Origin: Bacillota bacterium | Lineage (GTDB): Bacteria; Bacillota; Clostridia; Lachnospirales; Lachnospiraceae | Assembly (NCBI GenBank): GCA_023398615.1 | Contig: JAEWSD010000098.1 | Location: forward strand, 1 to 13,359 | Length of the DNA stretch: 13,359 nt | Direction: 5' to 3' | In this document: one piece after another, positions 1 to 7,501 of the stretch | How the letters are laid out: each line of letters opens with the position of its first letter | Position numbering within the stretch: the stretch's first letter is position 1 | The notes under the pieces: generated by a model | Told to the model about the DNA's origin: nothing | The model's database searches: none | The model's input: the letters and a program-made list of their open reading frames with translations, nothing else | Position numbers and translations under genes: made by a program

Positions 1-190
1 AGCGCCATTTGAATTTAATAAAGAGAGTGCATCGCCTATATCCATAAGTATATGCATCTGAGTTCATACCTGCGAATTTTTATAACCGGATGCGTGAGTT
101 GCCAATAATCTCTAAAAGCAGCAGCTCCTCGCCATGTAGACGAGGTTTCTGCGTTATTAGAAACAATAGTGGATAGGCAGTCGATTTTAT
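1..190. other. Left-edge region without a callable gene
   Basis: This stretch lies downstream of the AraC-type gene, and no complete gene can be supported in it. On the minus strand one frame stays open for about 60 codons (about 228 down to 49) without a start codon, overlapping the end of the AraC gene. It has protein-like composition (for example EVNKIDCLSTIV and RDYWQLTHPVIKI). Two other minus-strand frames are open from about 90 to the left edge, one starting with ATG and reading MDIGDALSLLNSNGA. They could be the start of a gene continuing to the left, or frameshifted remains of an older gene. No terminator was recognised here. Confidence 0.3.
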
Positions 191-1156
191 TTACTTCCGC
201 ACTGGTCTGATATACTTAAAATACCGCTCCGGATTATGATAAAAGTAAATTATTCTACCGGGGGAAGTATCAAAGCAGTAATCGGTGCCAGCAAAATCAA
301 AAGTTGCCATTGCCTTTTCAATCTTTTCCTCCACACTACGATTTTCCTGCTCATAATCGAATGACCCATGTTCAAAAACAATATACTCCGCCTCGGGAAC
401 ATCAACCATAAGCATTTGTGTTGGTACTTCGCCTTTATAATCAAAAGGAAGTCGTGCGCCATAACACTCTGTACGCGGAATACCCCAATCACATAGTCTG
501 CCGTCCGGGTCATTAATGTACGCCATAATCTGACCGCTGCCGCCGTTAGATTCGCTCCCGCCATCGTCATCCAATTTGCCCTTGATACTATCGAGCAGGC
601 CGCAAATTGTTTCGCAGTCCTGTCCCGGAATAAGACTTTGCTTTTGCCAAAAATCCCAATATCCATTGCTCTCATAGTTTTTAATGTGCAAAAATTTGTG
701 TGCGGGTATGGTTACAAAATAAATTTTAACATCATCCGTGGATTTTATCATCCCAATCTCTCCTAATCCTAAAAAGTAGCGGTCAAAAGGGTTTATTTTT
801 GTACGAAGAACGACAGCCTTAGGCTTTTTTCGGTATTCACTTGGAGTTACGTCATATGTTCCCTTGAAAGCTCTGGTAAAAGCTTCATGTGATGAAAAAC
901 CATAATCAAAAGCAATATCTAAAAGGCTTTTTTCACTATCCCGAACCTCTTTTAGTGCAAAGGCTAATTTTCTATGCCGCAGATAATCCCTAAATTGCAT
1001 ACCCGTTATTTCTTTGAATTTTCTCGTTGTATAAAATTCGGAATAACCCAGCCTGCGAGAAAGAAAGCGTAGTGTCAAGGCTTCGTCATTATAATTTTTA
1101 ATACATTTGTCAATTTCATCAACGATTAGTTGAATTTGCTTCTGCCACTCATACAT
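191..1156 (-). CDS. AraC-family transcriptional regulator with C-terminal GyrI-like effector domain
   Basis: A 321-residue regulator. Residues about 10-112 form the AraC/XylS double helix-turn-helix: a first helix pair around LRFLSRRLGYSEFYTTRKFKE, and a second with the classic pattern LLDIAFDYGFSSHEAFTRAFK followed by TPSEYRK (78-110). Residues about 140-318 look like a GyrI-like/Rob-type small-molecule binding domain, with the typical VKIYFVTIPAHKFLHI strand and PEAEYIVFEHGSF near 254-266. A Gly/Ser/Asp-rich loop (197-208) interrupts this domain. The domain order, DNA-binding part first and effector domain second, is that of Rob and many clostridial drug-sensing regulators. The ATG at 1154-1156 is preceded at 9 nt by GAGGTG (1166-1171). 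The gene is divergent from the MerR-type gene across 239 bp, so the two may influence each other. The ligand is unknown. An amphiphilic drug or lipid-like inducer is an inference from the domain. Confidence 0.88.
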   Translation of the reverse strand: MYEWQKQIQLIVDEIDKCIKNYNDEALTLRFLSRRLGYSEFYTTRKFKEITGMQFRDYLRHRKLAFALKEVRDSEKSLLDIAFDYGFSSHEAFTRAFKGTYDVTPSEYRKKPKAVVLRTKINPFDRYFLGLGEIGMIKSTDDVKIYFVTIPAHKFLHIKNYESNGYWDFWQKQSLIPGQDCETICGLLDSIKGKLDDDGGSESNGGSGQIMAYINDPDGRLCDWGIPRTECYGARLPFDYKGEVPTQMLMVDVPEAEYIVFEHGSFDYEQENRSVEEKIEKAMATFDFAGTDYCFDTSPGRIIYFYHNPERYFKYIRPVRK

Positions 1157-1242
1157 TCATCTGTTCACCTCGTTTCAACCACCCTGCATTTATTATAAAG
1201 AAATAGAGAGATTACTGCTTGATTTTACTTGCTGTTATCCGT

Positions 1243-1271
1243 ATTATAAACGGAAAATCAGTTTGTGACAA
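1243..1271 (-). promoter_or_regulatory. Predicted sigma-A promoter of the AraC-type gene
   Basis: On the minus strand the -35 element TTGTCA (1266-1271) and a perfect -10 TATAAT (1243-1248) are separated by 17 nt. This gives a leader of about 80 nt before the AraC start. The -35 is part of an inverted repeat GACAAC (1267-1272) / GTTGTC (1291-1296), which could be an operator; that part is speculative. Confidence 0.6.
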
Positions 1272-1324
1272 CAAATAGAGAAAGTGGGGGGTTGTCAACA
1301 CCTTAAAGTCGGTCCGAAGTCATA

Positions 1325-1355
1325 TTGACTTTACCCTTAGGGCAGGGTGTAAAAT
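1325..1355 (+). promoter_or_regulatory. MerR-type promoter with 19-bp spacer and dyad operator
   Basis: TTGACT (1325-1330) and TAAAAT (1350-1355) are separated by 19 nt, two more than the optimum. The spacer holds an inverted repeat ACCCT (1333-1337) - 6 nt - AGGGT (1344-1348). An over-long spacer with the operator between -35 and -10 is the hallmark of MerR-family promoters, where activator bound to ligand untwists the DNA. It lies directly before the MerR-family gene, so autoregulation of merR and the hydrolase behind it is likely. Confidence 0.72.
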
Positions 1356-1395
1356 AAAGTAGGTGTTATAGAATTCGCTGAAAGGAGGGTAATCT

Positions 1396-2238
1396 ATGTT
1401 ATCTATTGGAGAGTTTTCAAATATATGTAAAGTCTCTGCAAAGACACTTCGTTATTATGCCGAAATAGGGCTGATTCTGCCTGATAAAATTAACCCTGAA
1501 AATGGTTATAGATATTATTCTATCGAACAATTAGAAACGATGTTATTTATCAACCGCCTGAAATCATACAATTTTTCTTTAGAAGAAATTAAGATGCTAC
1601 TTGAATCAGAAGAATCGCAGGACGAAAAACTTTACCTGGCACTTACCGAAAAGAAAAAAGAAATTGAGAAACAAGTAACAGAATTTGAAAAAACTTTAGA
1701 TCAGCTAAATAATGATATATCAAATTTGAAACAAGGCACGCCAATTATGTCATATCTGGAAAGCATTGATGTTCAACTTGTGGAAGTACCGACGATGTAT
1801 CTTCTATCTGTCCGAAAAATGGTTCATGAATACGCTTTTGCTGAAGAATATGGTAATTGCTTCAGCAAATTATTCAGGAAAATTGCAGACGGCAAATTAA
1901 CTATGCTTGCTCCGCCAATGGTGCTTTTTCACAGTGCGGAATTTAGTTCATTTGGATTAGATACTGAATTTGCTATTCCGGTAAAAGAGTGTGTTACAGG
2001 TACAAGGGATTTCTATCCGGGGCTATGCTTAAAAACAGTTCTATATGGTTCCTATTCCGACCTGTCTTCTGTATACACGAAACAACGTAAATGGGCAGAA
2101 AAGGAAGGCTATGAATCTAGCAATACCCTTTATGAAGTATATGTAACTGACCCTTCTCAAGTTTCAAAAGAAAGTGAGCTTATAACTGAAATTTATTATC
2201 CTGTCAGAAAGAAAGTGTCAGGAAACCACAGCCACTAA
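1396..2238 (+). CDS. MerR-family transcriptional regulator with GyrI-like ligand domain (BmrR type)
   Basis: A 280-residue regulator. Residues 1-70 are a MerR winged helix: LSIGEFSNICKVSAKTLRYY, then GLILPDKINPENGYRYY, ending in the LEEIKMLL helix. Residues about 75-115 form the dimerising coiled coil (EKKKEIEKQVTEFEKTLDQL). Residues about 124-271 resemble the GyrI-like drug-binding domain of BmrR and relatives, with LKTVLYGSYSDL (212-223), NTLYEVYVTDP and the terminal ITEIYYPV. The glutamate in that last strand (E265) is a candidate for the cation-binding acidic residue of such domains. The ribosome binding site AAAGGAGG (1381-1388) lies 7 nt before the ATG. The gene is preceded by a MerR-type promoter and followed after 52 nt by a serine hydrolase gene, which is probably co-transcribed and its target. 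The ligand is unknown. Confidence 0.9.
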   Translation: MLSIGEFSNICKVSAKTLRYYAEIGLILPDKINPENGYRYYSIEQLETMLFINRLKSYNFSLEEIKMLLESEESQDEKLYLALTEKKKEIEKQVTEFEKTLDQLNNDISNLKQGTPIMSYLESIDVQLVEVPTMYLLSVRKMVHEYAFAEEYGNCFSKLFRKIADGKLTMLAPPMVLFHSAEFSSFGLDTEFAIPVKECVTGTRDFYPGLCLKTVLYGSYSDLSSVYTKQRKWAEKEGYESSNTLYEVYVTDPSQVSKESELITEIYYPVRKKVSGNHSH

Positions 2239-2308
2239 ACTTTCACATAATACATGAACTAAGAAAAACGATTGAATTGAAAGACAATAAATGATGGGGG
2301 AGAACTAT

Positions 2309-3298
2309 ATGAATCAAGAAAAAGTGACGGAGCTGGAAAAGAAAATAAACAATGAGTATAGCAATATTGCAGGCGTGGTTGTACTAAAAGACGGTAAATC
2401 ACTATATGAAAATTACTTTAATGAATGCACTGCTGCCAGCCGAATCCATGTTTATTCAGTAACAAAAAGTATTATTTCCATATTGATTGGGATTGCCGTG
2501 GACAAAGGGTACATCAAAAGTATCAACCAGAAGGTATTGGAGTTTTTCCCGGATTACATGGTTAAAAGAAGAGAAAAAACAATACAGAATGTTACACTTA
2601 AGAATTTGCTGACAATGACAGCTCCGTATAAATATAAGTTTTTTGCGCCCTACATAAAGTATTTCACGAGTGATGACCGGGTAAAATTTACGCTTGATTT
2701 ATTAGGAGGAAGGGGACGGACAGAGAAATTTAGGTATACTCCCCTCATAGGTCCGGATATATTGTCGGGTATTCTTGTAAAAGCAACCGGACAATCTGTG
2801 TTTGATTTCGCAACGGAAAATTTATTCTCGCCGCTGGGAATTACCGTTGAGAGTAATGTGATTTTTCATAATAAGGAGGAACAGCTCGCATTTAATAAAG
2901 CAAAGAATATCAGTGGGTGGGTTTCCGACCCCACCGGAATAAATGCGGCAGGATGGGGGCTAACTCTGTCTCCTGCGGACATGGCAAAAATAGGACAATT
3001 GTACTTAGACGGAGGAAGATGGAACGAAAAACAAATTGTATCGGCCGGGTGGATAAAGGAGAGTACAAAGGAACATAGCCGATGGGAAAAAATGAATCTT
3101 CCGTACGGATATTTATGGTGGATCATTGATGATAAAGAACATGCCTGTGCAGCTATGGGAGACGGAGGAAATGTAATTTATTTTAATACAAAGAAAAAAA
3201 TAGCAGTTTCTATTGCTTCTTTTTTTGTGCGAAATGCAAAAGATAGAATAAAACTTATAAAAGAACATATTGAACCGATATTGGAGAATTGTGAATAG
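2309..3298 (+). CDS. Serine hydrolase, beta-lactamase class C / penicillin-binding-protein-like superfamily
   Basis: Using the ATG at 2309, the product is 329 residues. An in-frame ATG at 2291 would add six residues, but the purine-rich GGGGGAG (2296-2302) lies 6 nt before 2309 and decides for it. The nucleophile motif SxxK is clear in HVYSVTKSIISIL (S50, K53). The fold continues with the usual LKNLLTMTAPY helix, the PLIGPDILSGILVKATGQ helix and AAGWGLTLSPADMAKIGQLY. Near residue 284 the family's HxG/KTG strand reads MGDGGNVIYFN. The usual YxN element appears only as FRYTP (Y143), with proline where Asn is normal. No signal peptide or membrane segment is visible, so the protein is probably cytoplasmic and acts as an esterase or amidase rather than as a true beta-lactamase; this is inference. 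It lies 70 nt behind the MerR-type gene and is probably under its control. Confidence 0.85.
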   Translation: MNQEKVTELEKKINNEYSNIAGVVVLKDGKSLYENYFNECTAASRIHVYSVTKSIISILIGIAVDKGYIKSINQKVLEFFPDYMVKRREKTIQNVTLKNLLTMTAPYKYKFFAPYIKYFTSDDRVKFTLDLLGGRGRTEKFRYTPLIGPDILSGILVKATGQSVFDFATENLFSPLGITVESNVIFHNKEEQLAFNKAKNISGWVSDPTGINAAGWGLTLSPADMAKIGQLYLDGGRWNEKQIVSAGWIKESTKEHSRWEKMNLPYGYLWWIIDDKEHACAAMGDGGNVIYFNTKKKIAVSIASFFVRNAKDRIKLIKEHIEPILENCE

Positions 3299-3310
3299 TG
3301 ATTCGAAAAC

Positions 3311-3353
3311 AAGGCTGCTGCAAAAGCTCCTAAATAAGTTTTGCAACAGCCTT
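3311..3353. terminator. Long hairpin between convergent genes, likely serA terminator
   Basis: Arms 3311-3325 and 3339-3353 are 15 bases each and pair with one mismatch, enclosing a 13-nt loop. Read on the minus strand, the mismatch becomes a G-U pair, and the hairpin is followed by the T-rich CCTTGTTTTCG, 23 nt after the serA stop. On the plus strand no T-run follows. It therefore probably ends the serC-serA transcript and may also stop the hydrolase transcript, as it starts 13 nt after that stop codon. Confidence 0.75.
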
Positions 3354-3375
3354 CAAAACACTTCTTCGATCTAAA

Positions 3376-4536
3376 TCAGATAACCCTTACTTTCAGTACT
3401 CCATTAATTGAATTTAATTTATCAACCAATGCCTCCGCGTTCTCATCATCAATATCGATTACGGAATATGCATAGTCGCCCTTGCTCTTATTAATCATGT
3501 TGGATATATTAATGTTTGCAGCGGCACATATGCCCGTAAACTGAGTCAACATATTCGGTATGTTTTTGTGGTTAATGGTAATACGCCTCTTCGTATCGCA
3601 AATACCCGCATCACAATTCGGATAATTTACGGAATTCTTAATATTTCCGTTTTCTATATAATCCATTATTTCCTTAACCGCCATTACCGCACAGTTATCT
3701 TCCGACTCTTCGGTAGAAGCACCCAAATGAGGAATTGCGATGGCTCCTTCCATTCCGGCAGATTTCGCATTCGGAAAATCCGTAACATAACGTGCTACCT
3801 TGCCTGATTTTAAAGCTTCTGCAATGTCATCATCATTTACGAGAAGATCCCTTGCGAAGTTCAATAGGATGACGCCATCCTTCATCATGGCAATGGTATC
3901 CTTGTTAATCATCTTCTTGGTATCTTCCAGCAACGGTACATGGACAGTTATATAATCACAGTTTTTATAGATCTCTTCCTTGGTCTTGCAATAAATAATA
4001 TCTCTTGAAAGATTCCAGGCATGCTCAACGGACAGATACGGATCACATCCGTATACCTCCATACCCAGACGATTTGCGGCATTTGCAACCAATACACCGA
4101 TTGCCCCAAGTCCGATAACGCCTAACTTCTTGCCTGCGATTTCTTTTCCGGCAAATTTTGACTTGCCCTTTTCCACCAGCTTTGCGACATTCTCGTCATC
4201 CTTTACCGTTTGTACCCAGTTAATTCCTCCGACAATATCACGGGAAGCAAGCATCAATCCGGCAATTACCAATTCCTTAACGCCGTTTGCATTGGCACCC
4301 GGAGTATTGAATACAACAATACCCTGCTCCGCACACTTGTCTGTCGGGATATTGTTTACTCCTGCACCCGCCCTGGCAATTGCCTTTAAATTAGCCGGCA
4401 ATTCCAGATCATGCATAGCCGCGCTTCTCACCAATACGGCATCTGCCGCCTCTAAAGCATCCGTTTTCTCATATGCGTCAGTAAATAAATCCAGTCCGAT
4501 TGCTGCGATTGGATTCAAACAATTATATTTAATCAT
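3376..4536 (-). CDS. serA: D-3-phosphoglycerate dehydrogenase with C-terminal ACT domain
   Basis: The enzyme oxidises 3-phosphoglycerate to 3-phosphohydroxypyruvate with NAD, the first step of serine synthesis. From the ATG at 4534-4536 the protein has 386 residues, the short SerA form without the intervening domain. The start is set by AAAGAGG just upstream; a TTG at 4558-4560 would add eight residues, but it falls inside a palindrome. Visible features are ARAGAGVNNIP (54-64), the Rossmann motif LGVIGLGAIGVLVA (138-151), Arg229 in NFARDLL, and the catalytic His270 in IPHLGASTEES. A C-terminal ACT domain spans about 316-386 (TINHKNIPNMLTQFTGICAA onward), suggesting feedback control by serine. 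The usual glutamate five residues after the Asp of DxFxxEP is not seen: the stretch reads VTDFPNAKSAGMEG. The gene lies 100 nt behind serC and probably forms an operon with it. Confidence 0.93.
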   Translation of the reverse strand: MIKYNCLNPIAAIGLDLFTDAYEKTDALEAADAVLVRSAAMHDLELPANLKAIARAGAGVNNIPTDKCAEQGIVVFNTPGANANGVKELVIAGLMLASRDIVGGINWVQTVKDDENVAKLVEKGKSKFAGKEIAGKKLGVIGLGAIGVLVANAANRLGMEVYGCDPYLSVEHAWNLSRDIIYCKTKEEIYKNCDYITVHVPLLEDTKKMINKDTIAMMKDGVILLNFARDLLVNDDDIAEALKSGKVARYVTDFPNAKSAGMEGAIAIPHLGASTEESEDNCAVMAVKEIMDYIENGNIKNSVNYPNCDAGICDTKRRITINHKNIPNMLTQFTGICAAANINISNMINKSKGDYAYSVIDIDDENAEALVDKLNSINGVLKVRVI

Positions 4537-4553
4537 AATTCCTCTTTCCTGCA

Positions 4554-4579
4554 TATACAACTTGTTTGAAAGTTGTATA
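4554..4579. promoter_or_regulatory. 10-6-10 palindrome upstream of serA
   Basis: Perfect arms TATACAACTT (4554-4563) and AAGTTGTATA (4570-4579) enclose a 6-nt spacer, in the gap between serC and serA and about 10 nt upstream of the serA ribosome binding site. It may be a dimer-binding operator or an mRNA hairpin that tunes serA relative to serC (processing or partial termination). No T-run follows, so it is not a classical terminator. Confidence 0.5.
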
Positions 4580-4636
4580 CCGCATAAATTCGTATATTTA
4601 AAAAAACCTGTTTTTCCAACTGACCTTCTATTCTGC

Positions 4637-5722
4637 TTATTTCAAATTATCGGCTTCGAATTTCTTCATGAATTCAACAAGCTTTTGAACACCCTCGATC
4701 GGCATGGCATTGTAGATACTTGCCCTCATACCGCCGACAGTCCTGTGGCCTTTCAGATTCTCGAATCCGGCAGCCTTTGCCTCTTTCACGAACTTGGCAT
4801 CCAGCTCCTCATTACCGGTTACGAAAGGAACATTCATTAAGGAACGGTCTTCCTTTACCACGGTTCCTTTAAACAGCTTACTTTGATCCAGGTAATCGTA
4901 AAGGATTGCAGCCTTCTTCTCATTTCTTTCCTTCATTACACTAAGGCCGCCCATTTTCTTAAGCCACTTGAAAACCTTGCCGCAGATATAGATACCGTAT
5001 GCGGGCGGTGTGTTATAAAGGGATTTATTATCGGCATGGATCTTGTATTTTAACATGGTAGGCGTACCGGGTAAGGTATCCTCGGTAATTAAATCTTCTC
5101 TGATGATAACGATAACAACACCGGCAGGCCCGACGTTCTTCTGGACACCGCCGTAGATAACTCCGTATTTTGTTACATCCACAGGCTCCGACAGGAAGCA
5201 GGAGGAAATGTCGGCAACTAAAGTTTTGCCCTTGGTATCAGGCAGCTTCTTGAACTTAGTTCCGTAAATAGTATTATTTTCGCAAATATAAACATAGTCA
5301 GCATCCTCGCTGATCGGAAGGTCAGAGCAGTCTGGAATATAGGAGAAGGTCTTATCTGCTGACGATGCAACGGCATTTGCCTTACCGTAAAGCTGTGCTT
5401 CCTGGTAAGCCTTTTTTGCCCATTGACCGGTAATTATGTAATCGGCAACTTTATTCTTCATCAGGTTCATCGGGATCATTGCGAATTGCTGCGAGGCACC
5501 GCCCTGTAAGAACAGTACCTTGTAGTTATCCGGTATCTGCATCAAGTCCCTTAGATCCTGTTCAGCTTCATTGATTATCGTCTCAAAAGCTTTCGATCTG
5601 TGGCTCATCTCCATTACAGACATTCCGGTACCTCTGTAATCCAGCATCTCAGCCGCAGCTTCTTCCAATACTTCTACAGGCAGCATTGCGGGACCTGCAG
5701 AAAAATTATAAATTCTTCCCAC
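4637..5722 (-). CDS. serC: Phosphoserine aminotransferase
   Basis: The enzyme is PLP-dependent. It converts 3-phosphohydroxypyruvate and glutamate to O-phosphoserine and 2-oxoglutarate, the second step of serine synthesis. At 361 residues it has the standard family length. It opens with the typical RIYNFSAGPAMLP, carries the MSVMEMSHRSKAF stretch (34-46), the phosphate-binding GGASQQF (74-80), the Asp that contacts the pyridine nitrogen (D171, ADISS), and the PLP lysine K195 in YGGVQKNVGPAG. The C-terminal end GHRTVGGMRASIYNAMP is also characteristic. The start codon is GTG (5720-5722), supported by AAGGAGG (5731-5737) at 8 nt; no ATG fits as well. It is the first gene of a serC-serA unit. 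A phosphoserine phosphatase (serB) is not in the window. Confidence 0.95.
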   Translation of the reverse strand: MGRIYNFSAGPAMLPVEVLEEAAAEMLDYRGTGMSVMEMSHRSKAFETIINEAEQDLRDLMQIPDNYKVLFLQGGASQQFAMIPMNLMKNKVADYIITGQWAKKAYQEAQLYGKANAVASSADKTFSYIPDCSDLPISEDADYVYICENNTIYGTKFKKLPDTKGKTLVADISSCFLSEPVDVTKYGVIYGGVQKNVGPAGVVIVIIREDLITEDTLPGTPTMLKYKIHADNKSLYNTPPAYGIYICGKVFKWLKKMGGLSVMKERNEKKAAILYDYLDQSKLFKGTVVKEDRSLMNVPFVTGNEELDAKFVKEAKAAGFENLKGHRTVGGMRASIYNAMPIEGVQKLVEFMKKFEADNLK

Positions 5723-5776
5723 TCTTTTATCCTCCTTAAAATATACTACTTTTACTTGACCGCTTTAATCTATTAC

Positions 5777-5805
5777 ATTATAAAACTTAGTTAAATTTTA
5801 GTCAA
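5777..5805 (-). promoter_or_regulatory. Predicted sigma-A promoter of serC-serA
   Basis: On the minus strand TTGACT (5800-5805) and TATAAT (5777-5782) are spaced by exactly 17 nt, close to full consensus. The predicted transcript starts near 5770, giving a leader of about 50 nt ending in AAGGAGG. The promoter lies 14 nt beyond the ilvB stop, and no terminator was seen between ilvB and serC, so some read-through from ilvB is possible. Confidence 0.78.
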
Positions 5806-5818
5806 TCCCTTTTTTCCA

Positions 5819-7501
5819 TCACTTCCCGGCTTCCAGATCCTCTTCGGTAAACACCTCTTCTATTGCCGCTCCGGGCGCTACCATAGGCCAAACCTTATCA
5901 TCGCTCGCGATCTGGCAGTCAATAACCACAGGGCCGTTAAGGGCAATCGCCTCCCTTAAAATTTCTTCCACTTCTTCCGGCTTTGTGATACGGAAGGCTT
6001 TAGCTCCCAATGCCTCCGCAAGCTTAACAAAATCCACACTGTCATTTAAGGTTGTCTGCGAGTATCTCTGTCCATAGAAAAGGCTCTGCCATTGCCTGAC
6101 CATTCCCAGAACATGATTATTAAATACGATCTGGATAATCGGGATATTATAACGTGCGGCAGTCGCTATCTCATTCATATTCATACGAAAACAACCGTCA
6201 CCGGCTATATTTACCACGGTCTTGTCGGGATTGCCTACCTTTGCCCCGATACAGGCACCCAGGCCATAGCCCATCGTTCCCAAACCGCCCGAAGTAATGA
6301 AGGTTCTGGGTTTCTTATATCGATAGAACTGGGACGCCCACATCTGATGCTGCCCGACTTCTGTTGTTATGATGGCATCCCCGGAGGTTAGCTCATACAG
6401 CTTTTCCAGGATATAAGGACCGGTCAGGCGATCTTTATGGTACACCAGGGGGAATTGCTTCTTCATGTCCGTGACATGTTCAATCCATTCCTTATTATCA
6501 TGCTGCTCGATCCGCCCGTTTAATATGGTGAGTACTTCCTTTACATCACCAATAATGCTCTGATTGATAATTATATTTTTATTGATCTCCGCGGGATCAA
6601 CATCAATTTGCAGAATCTTTGCGTTTTTCGCAAATTTCGAGGCATTGCCGGTAACCCGGTCACTGAATCTTGCCCCGACGGTAATCAGCAGATCGCATTC
6701 GGTTACGCTTAAATTGGCTGTCTTCGTACCATGCATACCAAGCATGCCGGTATACAAAGGATCCTCGCCGTTAAACGCTCCCTTTCCCATTAAGGTGTCC
6801 GTTACGGGTGCATTCACTTTATAAACGAATTCTCTCAGTTCTTGATCCGCGTCCGATATTACTGCTCCTCCTCCGACGAAAATCATCGGCTTTTTAGCTT
6901 CCCGGATCATCCGTAATGCCGCTTCGATATCTTCCTCCAGGATGGTATCCGTAATTTTCCCGATTTTCTCGATTTTTGCCTTTGTATATTCGGCCTTATT
7001 GGCCGTAACATCCTTGGCGATATCCACCAGCACCGGGCCGGGTCTCCCGGTCTGTGCGATTCGGAACGCCCTTCTTATCGTATCTGCAAGCTTATTGGCA
7101 TCCTTTACGATAAAATTATGCTTCGTGATCGGCATTGTGATACCGGCTATATCCACCTCCTGAAAGCTGTCCTTGCCAAGAAGGTTAACCGTTACATTGC
7201 CGGTGATTGCTACCATCGGCACGGAATCCATGTAAGCGGTTGCAATCCCAGTAACAAGGTTGGTCGCGCCCGGGCCGCTGGTTGCAAGACATACCCCCAC
7301 TCTGCCTGTCGAACGGGCATACCCGTCCGCCGCATGGGAAGCTCCCTGTTCGTGGGATGTCAGAATATGCTTTATCTCATTTTGGTGTCTGTATAACTCA
7401 TCATAAATGTTTAAAACCGAACCGCCCGGATAACCGAATATAGTATCAACGCCCTGTTCTTTTAAACATTCGACTAATATTTGTGAACCTGTTAATTGCA
7501 T
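5819..7501 (-). CDS. ilvB: Acetolactate synthase, large (catalytic) subunit
   Basis: A ThDP-dependent enzyme that joins two pyruvates to acetolactate, or pyruvate and 2-oxobutyrate to acetohydroxybutyrate, the first common step of valine, leucine and isoleucine synthesis. From the ATG at 7499-7501 it has 560 residues, normal for the family. It starts MQLTGSQILVECLKEQGVDT and GYPGGSVLNIYDEL, followed by the catalytic Glu51 in TSHEQGASHAADGYAR and then LATSGPGATNLVTGIA. Residues about 190-330 are the central FAD/nucleotide domain. The ThDP/Mg motif GDGCFRMN begins near 434 and ends in FNN near 460. AAAGAGG precedes this ATG. A second ATG 17 codons upstream (7550-7552), with GGAG at 5 nt, is a possible longer start. 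It lies 61 nt behind ilvD and is surely co-transcribed with it. The regulatory subunit gene ilvN/ilvH is not in the window. Confidence 0.95.
   Translation of the reverse strand: MQLTGSQILVECLKEQGVDTIFGYPGGSVLNIYDELYRHQNEIKHILTSHEQGASHAADGYARSTGRVGVCLATSGPGATNLVTGIATAYMDSVPMVAITGNVTVNLLGKDSFQEVDIAGITMPITKHNFIVKDANKLADTIRRAFRIAQTGRPGPVLVDIAKDVTANKAEYTKAKIEKIGKITDTILEEDIEAALRMIREAKKPMIFVGGGAVISDADQELREFVYKVNAPVTDTLMGKGAFNGEDPLYTGMLGMHGTKTANLSVTECDLLITVGARFSDRVTGNASKFAKNAKILQIDVDPAEINKNIIINQSIIGDVKEVLTILNGRIEQHDNKEWIEHVTDMKKQFPLVYHKDRLTGPYILEKLYELTSGDAIITTEVGQHQMWASQFYRYKKPRTFITSGGLGTMGYGLGACIGAKVGNPDKTVVNIAGDGCFRMNMNEIATAARYNIPIIQIVFNNHVLGMVRQWQSLFYGQRYSQTTLNDSVDFVKLAEALGAKAFRITKPEEVEEILREAIALNGPVVIDCQIASDDKVWPMVAPGAAIEEVFTEEDLEAGK

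Noticed and set aside
4130..4840. Plus-strand open frame of 236 codons opposite serA and serC
   Set aside because: It runs antisense across two clear enzyme genes, has no ribosome binding site of note and a low-complexity Ser/Ala/Pro composition typical of a shadow frame.
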